From Paraburkholderia solitsugae (GTDB lineage: Bacteria; Pseudomonadota; Gammaproteobacteria; Burkholderiales; Burkholderiaceae): 64,000 nt of DNA. Below, one piece after another: positions 43,350 through 51,309 of this stretch (within the stretch, counting starts at the first letter, position 1; every line of letters begins with the position of its first letter). The stretch is taken from positions 1 to 64,000 of the forward strand of contig NZ_WOEY01000079.1 of the NCBI RefSeq assembly GCF_013177695.1, in the 5' to 3' direction. Made by a program: the position numbers and the translations under genes. The notes under the pieces are model-generated. The model worked only from the letters and a program-made list of their open reading frames with translations. It ran no database searches and was not told the origin of the DNA.

Positions 43350-44198
43350 ATGCACAACGAATACTTTCAGATCAGCAACGAATCCGGCATCGCACATCTC
43401 CAGCTGAACCGTCCCGACCGTTTCAATACGATGGGCCTGGCCTTCTTCACCGGGTTGCGAGACGCCGTGCTGGCGCTCGATGCCGCGGGCGACACCCGTG
43501 CCCTTGTCATCAGTTCCACTGGAAAGCATTTTTCGGCCGGCATGGCGCTCGACGTCTTCACCGACACGACGGATGCGTTTGACAACAGCAGCCCACGGGC
43601 CCGGCTGGGCTTCCGGCATGCGTTGAGAAATCTGATGGATTGCTTCGATACGCTCGATCAGGTCCGGTTTCCCGTCATCTGCGCAATTCAGGGTGGCTGC
43701 ATCGGCGGAGGCCTCGATCTCGCCGTCGCCTGCGACATTCGAATTTGCACGACCGATGCATTCTTCGCACTGCAGGAAACTCAGATCGGCATGACGGCTG
43801 ACCTCGGTGTGCTGCAGCGCCTCCCGAAGATCATTCCCGCCGGCGTGGCTCGCCAGATGGCCTACACCAGTGAGCGGTTGAGCGCCGGGCGTGCATTGGC
43901 AGTCGGCCTGGTGAATGCCGTGTCGCCCAATGCCGAGGCGCTGCTCCAACACGCGATGGAGCTGGCCCGAACCATCGCGTCGAAGTCCCCGCTGGCCGTT
44001 GCTGGGTGCAAGACTGCGATTAACTTCGCGCGCGATCATAGTACGTCCGAATCTCTGCGACATATGGCCTTACTGCAAAGCGCCATATTCGACACCCAGG
44101 ACCTCGCCGAGGCAATTTCCGCCTGGCATGGAGAGCGGCAGGGCCGCTTCGACGCACTGTCGCCGCTGACAACCCGCGAGACGGGCAATCCGCGGTGA
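43350..44198 (+). CDS. Enoyl-CoA hydratase/isomerase family protein, dienoyl-CoA-isomerase-like
   Basis: 282-residue crotonase. The oxyanion motifs HFSAGMALDVF and IQGGCIGGGLDLAVACDIRI are present. The segment FALQETQIGMTADLGVLQRLP carries the acidic pair typical of delta3,5-delta2,4-dienoyl-CoA isomerases rather than plain hydratases. Such an enzyme helps degrade unsaturated acyl chains. The ATG at 43350 follows GAGG; the frame opens 19 codons earlier without similarity. Together with the acyl-CoA synthetase it indicates beta-oxidation of an unsaturated side chain or ring-derived dienoyl-CoA. Confidence 0.85.
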   Translation: MHNEYFQISNESGIAHLQLNRPDRFNTMGLAFFTGLRDAVLALDAAGDTRALVISSTGKHFSAGMALDVFTDTTDAFDNSSPRARLGFRHALRNLMDCFDTLDQVRFPVICAIQGGCIGGGLDLAVACDIRICTTDAFFALQETQIGMTADLGVLQRLPKIIPAGVARQMAYTSERLSAGRALAVGLVNAVSPNAEALLQHAMELARTIASKSPLAVAGCKTAINFARDHSTSESLRHMALLQSAIFDTQDLAEAISAWHGERQGRFDALSPLTTRETGNPR

Positions 44199-44229
44199 CA
44201 GGGAACCGCTGCAGGCCAGTCCCGCACTC

Positions 44230-44712
44230 GCTGGTTTGCAGCCGTCCAGCTGGGAAGATCAAACTCCGACGCGAACGTCCTATTCTGCGAGCCATCGGGG
44301 TCGCGTGTTGGGTGGAAGAGCGTACGGCCGCCGAGGTTCGGCGGTTGCCTGGAGAGCGTTCGGAGAGCGCACCGCTGCGACCGCTATTTGATGATGGCTG
44401 CCTCCAACTATGCAGAATGTCCGAGCAAGCCTATGAGACATACCTTTCATTAGTCAGCGGGCTGCCAGCAGAAACGCTGGACGATGGTGAAAGCGCGGCG
44501 ATTGCGATAGCTGTGCACGGGCATCGGGAGCGGGGTACTTGACGACAAAAAGGCGAGACGAATTCTGTCGGAGCGGTTCACTGAGTCGCGGTGCGGTAGT
44601 TCGCTTTCTTTTTTGCTTGCAGCGGCAGCACGTGCGAATTGGAGTGCGCAGGATTTGCGAGCCGCCATCACGCTGGAAGTTCTGTTGGATGCGATGCACC
44701 GGGTGGTAACAT
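44230..44712 (+). pseudogene. Frameshifted PIN-like (DUF3368-type) protein gene
   Basis: Two overlapping frames read as one protein: ACWVEERTAAEVRRLPGERS, SLVSGLPAETLDDGESAAIA in the first, then LDDKKARRILSERF and NWSAQDLRAAITLEVLLDAM in a frame shifted near 44535. The DDGE and LDDKKAR motifs match PIN-like proteins related to toxin nucleases. No intact start and a frameshift, so it is dead. No antitoxin gene is visible beside it. Confidence 0.5.
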
Positions 44713-44719
44713 TTGTTGT
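44707..44719. promoter_or_regulatory. RpiR-type operator half-match upstream of the regulator
   Basis: taacatttgttgt, 32 bases before the RpiR-like start, is the reverse complement of acaacaaatgtta and matches the perfect palindrome at 45682-45695 at all but the end base. It is consistent with autoregulation. Confidence 0.5.
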
Positions 44720-44751
44720 CATCCTTATCGACCGCTCGCCCGGTACACCGC

Positions 44752-45606
44752 ATGCCAGACAGTTTCGACCAGCTCGCCGCCCTGATCCGGACACGCTTCT
44801 CCGAACTGAGTCCGCAGTTCCAGATGGGAGCAGGGTTCCTGCTCGATCATCCCGACGAAGTGGCGGTCTCGTCGATGCGCAAAGTGGCCGAACGGGCGCA
44901 GGTGCAACCGGCCTCGCTGGTGCGCTTGTCGCAGCAATTGGGTTTTCCCGGCTGGAACGAATTGCGCAACCTGTTCGTCGCGCGCGTGCGTACGCGGCCC
45001 GAGCCGCTCACCAGCCGCGCCCGTTCGCTCGTCAAATCGAAAGATGCGCTGGCGAACGACCTGCTGGTCGCGCAACAACACAATCTTGAAGTCACTGCCG
45101 CGCATAACGGCCGCGTGATCGTGGAAGCGGCGCGTCTGTTGCGGCGCGCCCCACATGTGCATGTTGCAGGCTTTCGCTCCTGTTATGCAGTGGCGTTCGG
45201 CCTTGTCTACGGCTACCGGCTATTCCGTTCGTCGGTGTCGCTGCTCAATGGCGAAGCGGGCACGCTGGAGATGCAACTGCGCACGGTCGAGCGTGATAGC
45301 GCGACCATCGTCATCAGTTTCGCGCCGTATTCAGTCGAAGCGGCGCGCGTGGCCGAAGCCGCGCTGGAAAAGGGCAGCAAGCTGATCGCGATCACGGACA
45401 GCGCGGTCTCGCCGATCGCGTTGAACGCAGACAAGGTGCTGATCTTTTCGCACGAAAGCCCGTCGTTCTTTCCTTCGCTGGTGGCGGCCACGGCGATTTC
45501 TGAATCGCTGGTCGCGCATCTGCTCGCGCTGGAAGGCGCGGGAGCCGTCGAGCAACTTGCCATCGCCGAGCAATCGCTGCATGAAAAGGGCGCGTACGTA
45601 CCTTGA
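44752..45606 (+). CDS. RpiR-family transcriptional regulator (HTH plus SIS domain)
   Basis: 284 residues. The N-terminal helix-turn-helix (EVAVSSMRKVAERAQVQPAS, LVRLSQQLGFPGWNELRNLF) is followed by a SIS sugar-isomerase fold from about 120 (VHVAGFRSCYAVAFGL, ATIVISFAPYSVEAARVAEAA, LIAITDSAVSPIAL). SIS domains usually bind phosphosugars, but relatives control amine and amino-acid catabolism too. It precedes a C45 peptidase/aminotransferase operon on the same strand, with matching palindromes before both. The ATG at 44752 starts the conserved domain. Confidence 0.9.
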   Translation: MPDSFDQLAALIRTRFSELSPQFQMGAGFLLDHPDEVAVSSMRKVAERAQVQPASLVRLSQQLGFPGWNELRNLFVARVRTRPEPLTSRARSLVKSKDALANDLLVAQQHNLEVTAAHNGRVIVEAARLLRRAPHVHVAGFRSCYAVAFGLVYGYRLFRSSVSLLNGEAGTLEMQLRTVERDSATIVISFAPYSVEAARVAEAALEKGSKLIAITDSAVSPIALNADKVLIFSHESPSFFPSLVAATAISESLVAHLLALEGAGAVEQLAIAEQSLHEKGAYVP

Positions 45607-45678
45607 TGTTTGTCCTCTGAGGCAGGCCGTAGCTTGCCGCGGCGCGCGGCCGCTCCGGTTGGTTCATCATCGCACTGT

Positions 45679-45708
45679 TTGACAACAAATGTTGTTTGGA
45701 AGTATAAA
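45679..45708 (+). promoter_or_regulatory. Promoter and RpiR operator before the C45 peptidase gene
   Basis: TTGACA (45679-45684), an 18-base spacer and TATAAA (45703-45708). The palindrome acaacaaatgttgt (45682-45695; perfect 6-bp arms) overlaps the -35 box, an arrangement for repression. The same motif is found before the RpiR gene. Confidence 0.65.
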
Positions 45709-45729
45709 TGCGTACCGATTGTTGAATAG

Positions 45730-46797
45730 GTGCGAACCGTGGTGTCCAGGCAGGATTTAAGTCTCTGTCAGGTGGGCGGTGAGCCGTATGACATCGGCTA
45801 CCGGCTGGGTGAACTCGCCAGACCGGTGTTCGCAGACTATATGCAACAGAGCAGTGCGTGGCGGGCGGTTCGACGCTGGCGCGGCGATCCGTTCGTCCAG
45901 CAGTTGCGCGAGGCTGCCCAGGCGCATTGTCCTGCGCTGCTGGTCGAGTTGGACGGCATGGCAGCAGGACTGGGTTGGTCGGCGGAAGATATCTTTTTGT
46001 GGAACTGCCGCGGCGAGTTGATTCACAACGCGCCGGACGGTTGCACCACCCTGGCCGCTGTCGAAGGCAATGCGCGGTTCATTGCACACAATGAAGACGG
46101 CGATCCCTTTCTGCGCGAGCGCTGCGCTCTGGTCGAGGTTCAACCTGCCGGCAAGCCCGGTTTCATCAGTTTCTATTACCCTGGATCGCTGCCAGGGCAC
46201 ACCTTCGCGGCCAATCGCGCCGGTCTCGTGCAGGCCATCAATAATCTGCGCATTCGCGTACCGGCGGCCGGCGTGCCACGCATGATGCTCGCGCGCGCGG
46301 TGCTGGATGCGGCCTCGCTCGACGAGGCGCTGCACATCCTGCGCGACACGCCGGCTGCGAGCGGCTTTCATCACACGCTTGGTTGTGCCGGGGATGGGCG
46401 TCTCCTGAGCGTCGAAGCAAGCGCACAGCGATGTTCCGTGCAAACGGTGTCCACTATCGCCGGCCATGCGAACCATCTGATTCATCCCGGTTGCGAAGCC
46501 GAGGCGCAAATCGTCACCGATTCTTCGCGTGACCGGCAGGCGCGCGTTGAACACTTGCTGACCACACTGGCCAGTCCGGTTACCCCCGCCACATTGCTCG
46601 ACGTGTTGCAGGATCGCGCGCCTTCAGGCCTGCCGATCTACCGCGACGATCCGCTCGATCCCGACGACGAGAACACGCTCGCCACGGCGCTCTTCGACAT
46701 CGGCAGCGACGGCGTCTCGATGGCAGTCTATCGACAGGGGCAATGCACGTTCGACACCGTCATCGCATGCAAGCCGTCCGCGCAGACCGGCGCCTGA
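45730..46797 (+). CDS. C45-family peptidase / acyltransferase (Ntn-hydrolase, penicillin-acyltransferase-like)
   Basis: 355 residues. The Ntn-hydrolase nucleophile is Cys105 in DGCTTLAA, preceded by the propeptide segment that is removed by autocleavage (IFLWNCRGELIHN). Typical later motifs are FIAHNEDGDPF, EVQPAGKPGFISFYYPGSL and FHHTLGCAGDGRLLSVEAS. The family hydrolyses or transfers acyl groups on amides (isopenicillin N acyltransferase, acid-ceramidase-like). Start GTG at 45730. Next to an aminotransferase, it may release an amine or amino acid from an N-acyl compound. Substrate unknown. Confidence 0.85.
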   Translation: MRTVVSRQDLSLCQVGGEPYDIGYRLGELARPVFADYMQQSSAWRAVRRWRGDPFVQQLREAAQAHCPALLVELDGMAAGLGWSAEDIFLWNCRGELIHNAPDGCTTLAAVEGNARFIAHNEDGDPFLRERCALVEVQPAGKPGFISFYYPGSLPGHTFAANRAGLVQAINNLRIRVPAAGVPRMMLARAVLDAASLDEALHILRDTPAASGFHHTLGCAGDGRLLSVEASAQRCSVQTVSTIAGHANHLIHPGCEAEAQIVTDSSRDRQARVEHLLTTLASPVTPATLLDVLQDRAPSGLPIYRDDPLDPDDENTLATALFDIGSDGVSMAVYRQGQCTFDTVIACKPSAQTGA

Positions 46798-46831
46798 GCA
46801 GCAGTCGCCAATAGAAAGGAAAGTGAAAATC

Positions 46832-48160
46832 ATGTCCACCGTATTCCATCGCTCGCCGAAGCAGTCACTGCCGGTGGCTGTCGCCGGTGACGGCATCGAA
46901 ATCATCGATTCCACCGGCAAGCGCTATATCGACGCCTCAGGTGGCGCAGCCGTCTCGTGCCTCGGCCACAGCAATCAGCGCGTGATCGACGCAATCAAGC
47001 GGCAGGCGCAGCAATTGCCGTATGCGCACACGTCGTTCTTCACGACCCAGGTCGCCGAGGAACTCGCCGATCGCCTGGTGGCGAGCGCGCCGCAAGGGCT
47101 CGAACACGTGTACTTCGCGTCGGGCGGCTCGGAAGCGATCGAGGCGGCGCTGAAGCTGGCGCGGCAGTATTTCGTCGAGACGGGCGAGTTGCAGCGCCGT
47201 CATTTCATCGCGCGTCGCCAGAGCTACCACGGCAACACGCTGGGCGCGCTGGCGATTGGCGGCAATGCGTGGCGGCGCGAGCCGTTTCTACCGATCCTGA
47301 TCGAAGCGCACCACGTGAGCCCGTGTTACGCGTATCGCGAGCAGCGCGCCGGCGAAACCGAAGAGCAGTTCGCGCAGCGTCTCGCTGACGAACTCGAACA
47401 GAAGATTCTCGAACTCGGTGCCGACACGGTGGCTGCATTCGTTGCGGAAACGGTGGTGGGCGCAACGGCCGGCGCCGTGCCGCCGGTGCGGGAGTATTTC
47501 CGCAAGATTCGTGCTGTGTGCGATCGCTATGGCGTGCTGCTGATTCTCGACGAAATCATGTCGGGTATGGGGCGCACGGGCTACCTGTACGCGTGTGAGG
47601 AAGACGGCATCGCGCCAGACATCCTGACCATCGCCAAGGGGCTCGGCGCCGGCTATCAGCCCATCGGCGCGACGCTGGTCAGCGACCGGATTTACCAGGC
47701 GATCGTCGGCGGTTCGGGCTTTTTTCAGCACGGGCATACCTATATCGGCCACGCCACCGCCTGCGCCGCGGCGCTCGAAGTGCAGCGCGTGATTGCCGAC
47801 GACCATCTGCTGCCGAATGTGCAGGCGCGCGGCGAGCAGTTGCGTGGCCGGCTGCGCGAGCACTATGCGCAGCATCCGCATATCGGCGACGTCCGTGGGC
47901 GAGGGCTCTTTGTCGGTGTGGAACTGGTGCAGGACCGCGTCACCAAGACGCCGTTCGACGCGAAGCTGAAGCTGCACGCGGCGATCCGGCGTGAGGCGTT
48001 CGCGCGTGGTTTGATGGTGTATCCGATGGGCGGCACGGTCGACGGCAAAGTCGGCGATCATGTGCTGCTGGCCCCGCCGTTCATCTGCACCGCGCGCGAC
48101 ATCGACGAGATCGTCAGCCGGTTGACGGATGCGATCGAGGGCGCACTGGCCGCCATCTGA
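46832..48160 (+). CDS. Class III pyridoxal-phosphate aminotransferase
   Basis: 442 residues of the omega-aminotransferase fold: GGAAVSCLGHSNQRVIDA, FASGGSEAIEAALKLARQYF, SYHGNTLGALAIGG (PLP phosphate site), LILDEIMSGMGRTG (Asp contacts PLP) and the catalytic lysine K269 in TIAKGLGAGYQP. It transfers an amino group between a primary amine or omega-amino acid and a 2-oxo acid. The ATG at 46832 has GGAAAG upstream. Second gene of the RpiR-linked operon, 34 bases after the C45 peptidase, suggesting that the released amine is its substrate. Confidence 0.9.
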   Translation: MSTVFHRSPKQSLPVAVAGDGIEIIDSTGKRYIDASGGAAVSCLGHSNQRVIDAIKRQAQQLPYAHTSFFTTQVAEELADRLVASAPQGLEHVYFASGGSEAIEAALKLARQYFVETGELQRRHFIARRQSYHGNTLGALAIGGNAWRREPFLPILIEAHHVSPCYAYREQRAGETEEQFAQRLADELEQKILELGADTVAAFVAETVVGATAGAVPPVREYFRKIRAVCDRYGVLLILDEIMSGMGRTGYLYACEEDGIAPDILTIAKGLGAGYQPIGATLVSDRIYQAIVGGSGFFQHGHTYIGHATACAAALEVQRVIADDHLLPNVQARGEQLRGRLREHYAQHPHIGDVRGRGLFVGVELVQDRVTKTPFDAKLKLHAAIRREAFARGLMVYPMGGTVDGKVGDHVLLAPPFICTARDIDEIVSRLTDAIEGALAAI

Positions 48161-48188
48161 CACCCTTTCCATTCCTGCGAGATTTGCG

Positions 48189-48743
48189 ATGACCGAGCGT
48201 TTGCCTCACTTCGAACTGTCCGATGCCACGCCCGAACAGAAGGCCGTGCTCGACGAGATCTTGTCCGGCCCGCGCGGCAATCTGAACGGGCCGTTTCTGG
48301 GCTGGATTCATAGTCCGGAGCTGGCGCAGCAGGCGCAGCGGCTCGGCGCGTTCTGCCGCTATCGCACCGGCTTGCCGCTGCGCTTGTCGGAGTTGGCGAT
48401 TCTGGTGACCGCGGCGCGCTGGCAGGCGCAGGCCGAATGGTATATCCACTATCCGATCGCTCTGGAAGCCGGTGTGGCCGAAGCGGATGCTGAGGCGATC
48501 CGCCAGGGGCATCGCCCGTCCTTCGCGGATGTCGATGATGCGTTGATCTATGACTTCGCGAGCGAACTGTACGACACCAAACGGGTGTCGGATACCACCT
48601 ATAGAAAGGCGGTCGGGCGCTTCGGCCATCAGGTGGTGATTAACCTGGTCGGCCTGCTCGGCTACTACGCCTTCGTGGCAATGACACTGAACGTGTTCGA
48701 CATGCGGGCGGTGGGACAGGAGAGCTTGCCGTTTGCGGAGTAG
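48189..48743 (+). CDS. Carboxymuconolactone decarboxylase family protein
   Basis: 184 residues of the CMD fold: NLNGPFLGWIHSPELAQQAQ, RLSELAILVTAARWQAQAEW, AIRQGHRPSF and VSDTTYRKAVGRFGHQVVIN. It lacks the C-x-x-C peroxidase site, so it is unlike AhpD and closer to the decarboxylase-type branch. The frame opens at 48129, but the ATG at 48189 starts the conserved sequence. It follows the aminotransferase by 28 bases and is probably co-transcribed. Function uncertain; possible metabolic partner of the C45/aminotransferase pair. Confidence 0.82.
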   Translation: MTERLPHFELSDATPEQKAVLDEILSGPRGNLNGPFLGWIHSPELAQQAQRLGAFCRYRTGLPLRLSELAILVTAARWQAQAEWYIHYPIALEAGVAEADAEAIRQGHRPSFADVDDALIYDFASELYDTKRVSDTTYRKAVGRFGHQVVINLVGLLGYYAFVAMTLNVFDMRAVGQESLPFAE

Positions 48744-49001
48744 CGACACCACCGTCGGGTTTTGCTGCGCGCACCAGCCAACCGCATGCCGGCGTCGTCA
48801 CGACACCGGCACACGGAAGCGCCTATGATGAAGTTCGGTCCACGCCCGCACCTCTTGCGCCGCGCGGCACGTCCCGAAGGAAGTCTCCTCGGGGCACTCG
48901 CGACCGATGCCGATACTACGAATACCCGGGCTGGACCGTTGTGGGCGGCATCACGTAGGGTTGAGGAGCGGCGCGAAGCAGGGCACAAACAGGAGAGAGC
49001 G

Positions 49002-49427
49002 ATGAAGCGCAAGGCATCAGCAGTCTGGCAAGGCGGCCTGCAAGACGGCAAGGGCTCGATTTCCACCGACAGCGGCGTCCTCAAGGACACCCAATACTCG
49101 TTTGCCACGCGCTTCGCGGACGGCATCGGCACGAATCCGGAAGAGCTGATTGCGGCTGCGCACGCGGGTTGTTTCTCGATGGCGCTATCGGCCGAACTGA
49201 GCAAGGCTGGCATCACACCTGAACGTATCGGCACCACGGCAACCGTTACGCTCGACAAGGACGGCGGCGGCTTTACGATCACTGCGGTGCATCTCGATGT
49301 GGCCGTGAAAATTCCCGGCGGCGATCAAGCCGCGTTCGAGAAGGCCACCGCGGACGCCAAGGCGGGTTGCCCGGTTTCCAAGGTGCTGAACGCCACCATC
49401 ACGATGGACGCGAAACTCGAAACCTGA
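49002..49427 (+). CDS. OsmC/Ohr-family peroxidase
   Basis: 141 residues. The reactive cysteines of the family are present at C57 (AAHAGCFSM) and C123 (KAGCPVSKVL), with the helix start NPEELIAAA. OsmC proteins reduce organic hydroperoxides with thiols in the cytoplasm. The ATG at 49002 follows AGGAGAGAG; the longer frame to 48762 has no similarity. Single gene, 258 bases after the CMD-family gene. Confidence 0.9.
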   Translation: MKRKASAVWQGGLQDGKGSISTDSGVLKDTQYSFATRFADGIGTNPEELIAAAHAGCFSMALSAELSKAGITPERIGTTATVTLDKDGGGFTITAVHLDVAVKIPGGDQAAFEKATADAKAGCPVSKVLNATITMDAKLET

Positions 49428-49596
49428 GCGCGCGGTTCGTCCACTGCAGATACATGCAGGGCCGGCTGGCCAGGGTAGACAGGCCGCCGGCTGCCGCTTT
49501 CCATTCATTTCCCTCTTTTGCCATTCAACGAACATGACGAAGATCCGGCAGCGCGCGGGCGCGAAACGCCGGGCGCCGTCTTCAATGGGACCGTCG

Positions 49597-50439
49597 ATGA
49601 CAACGCAAACCGAAAAAGCACGGCAATTCCAGTCCTATCACGCAGCAGGCGAGGCTTTCATCATCCCGAATCCGTGGGACATCGGCACTGCGCGGCTGCT
49701 CGCATTGGCCGGCTTCAAGGCGCTCGCCACCAGTAGCGCAGGTTACGCGTTTTCGCGTGGCCTGCCGGATAACGCCATCGGCCGCGCGCAGATGATGGTG
49801 CACCTTACCGAAATCGTGGGCGCAACCGATTTGCCGGTCAGCGCCGATCTGGAAAATGGTTTCGGCGATGCACCGGAAGACTGCGCCGAGACGATCATGC
49901 AGGCCGCGGCTACGGGCGTGGTCGGCGGTTCGATCGAGGATTCGACCGGTCGCGCCGATGAACCGATTTACCCGTTCGAGGCCGCCGTGGAGCGCGTGCG
50001 CGCGGCGGTCGAGGCAGCGCGCACGCTGCCGTTTCCCTTTACGCTGACGGCGCGCGCCGAGAACTACCTGGTGGGCCGGCCCGATCTCGACGACACGATC
50101 CGGCGTCTGCAGGGTTATCAGGAGGCTGGTGCGGACGTGCTTTACGCGCCCGGCCTGAAGACGCGCGAAGAGATCGCCACCGTGGTCGGCGCGCTCGATC
50201 GGCCGGTCAATGTATTGATGGGGCTGCAGGGCGTCCTGCTCAGTTTCGATGACCTGCGCTCGCTGGGCGTGCGGCGTGTCAGCGTGGGCGGTTCGCTGGC
50301 GCGTGCGGCGTTGGGCGCGTTTCTCCGCGCGGCGCACGAGATGCGCGATCACGGCACCTTCAACTACACGAAAGAGGCCGCCAGCGGCAACGAGATGAAC
50401 CAGCTCTTCACGGCCGCCGCGCAGAAGTGGGGAAAATAG
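49597..50439 (+). CDS. Isocitrate lyase/PEP mutase family protein
   Basis: 280 residues with the ICL/PEPM TIM barrel: IIPNPWDIGTARLLALAGF, SADLENGFGDAPEDCAETI (metal-binding D and E), GSIEDSTGR, LTARAENYLVGRPDLDDTI and DVLYAPGL. Members cleave 2-methylisocitrate, oxaloacetate or P-C compounds; the subtype here is unclear because the ICL catalytic Cys segment is absent. The ATG at 49597 begins the family; earlier in-frame starts to 49534 add a basic tail. Cytoplasmic, monocistronic. Confidence 0.85.
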   Translation: MTTQTEKARQFQSYHAAGEAFIIPNPWDIGTARLLALAGFKALATSSAGYAFSRGLPDNAIGRAQMMVHLTEIVGATDLPVSADLENGFGDAPEDCAETIMQAAATGVVGGSIEDSTGRADEPIYPFEAAVERVRAAVEAARTLPFPFTLTARAENYLVGRPDLDDTIRRLQGYQEAGADVLYAPGLKTREEIATVVGALDRPVNVLMGLQGVLLSFDDLRSLGVRRVSVGGSLARAALGAFLRAAHEMRDHGTFNYTKEAASGNEMNQLFTAAAQKWGK

Positions 50440-50653
50440 GCGACCCGTTCGATCCAGATCCAGAGCATGCACGAGGCGCTTCGTTCAACCGGGCGAGTGT
50501 CGGAGGCGCAGATCGGCGCGTGGGCCGTGGTCCGGCCGGCGAAGGCGCTGCCGGCCGAACCACTGATACGAGAGGGGGGCGCCTGAATTTACCGGGCAGT
50601 CACTTTCCAAACTCGCCTTGCTTTATTGAACGGTTAGTCATAATATCCGTCAC

Positions 50654-51292
50654 ATGAAGCAATCTGGCAATTCGAATCAATCCGCGAAAAAAGCGGGCGA
50701 GGCCTGCTCCCGCGGCCGGCCGCGAGAGTTCGATACGGATACCGTATTGGCGAGCGCGAGCCAGGTTTTCTGGAACCACGGCTACCACGCCACCTCGATC
50801 GACGACCTCTGTAAGGCCACCGGCCTGTTGCGCGGCAGTCTGTACGGGGTATTCGGCGACAAGCACGGCATCATGCTCGCCGCGCTCGATCACTACGCCG
50901 AAGGTTCGGTCGCGCGGCTGGCCGAGCGGCTGAACGCGCCGATGCCGGCGGAAGAGGCGCTGCGCAACGCTTTGCTGCATTACGCCCGGGTCGCTTGCGC
51001 GCTGACCGGCGAGCGTAGCTGCTTCATCACCAACACCACGCTGGAGATGCAGCCCGGCGACGAGGAACTGCGCACCCGCGTCGCGGCAATTCAACGCCGC
51101 ATGGCGACTTTGCTGGCGGCGTCGGTGATTCGTGGCCAGGCGAGCGGCGCCTTCAATTCCACGCTCGACGAAAAAGCCGTCGGCGATTTCCTGTTGTGCG
51201 TGATGCAAGGACTGCGTGTTTTGGGACGAGTGGCCCACAAGGAAGATGCACTGATCGGTATCGTGGACGTCGCCATGCATGCGCTCGTCTAA
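50654..51292 (+). CDS. TetR-family regulator of the adjacent MFS exporter
   Basis: 212 residues. The N-terminal SRGRPREFDTDTVLASAS and ATSIDDLCKATGLLRGSLYG form the DNA-binding domain; a C-terminal ligand domain follows, including CFITNTTLEMQPGDEELRTR. ATG at 50654. The stop lies 17 bases before the MFS exporter start, so both are one transcript, and the regulator probably controls its own operon. The AT-rich stretch with ttgaacggttagtcataata just upstream is a likely promoter/operator. Confidence 0.9.
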   Translation: MKQSGNSNQSAKKAGEACSRGRPREFDTDTVLASASQVFWNHGYHATSIDDLCKATGLLRGSLYGVFGDKHGIMLAALDHYAEGSVARLAERLNAPMPAEEALRNALLHYARVACALTGERSCFITNTTLEMQPGDEELRTRVAAIQRRMATLLAASVIRGQASGAFNSTLDEKAVGDFLLCVMQGLRVLGRVAHKEDALIGIVDVAMHALV

Positions 51293-51309
51293 TTTTTGAA
51301 CGAACAGTC

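Noticed and set aside
50440..50653. Candidate small gene in the gap before the TetR regulator
   Set aside because: A plus-strand frame (50427-50657) is Gly/Arg-rich, has no ribosome-binding site and overlaps the likely promoter.
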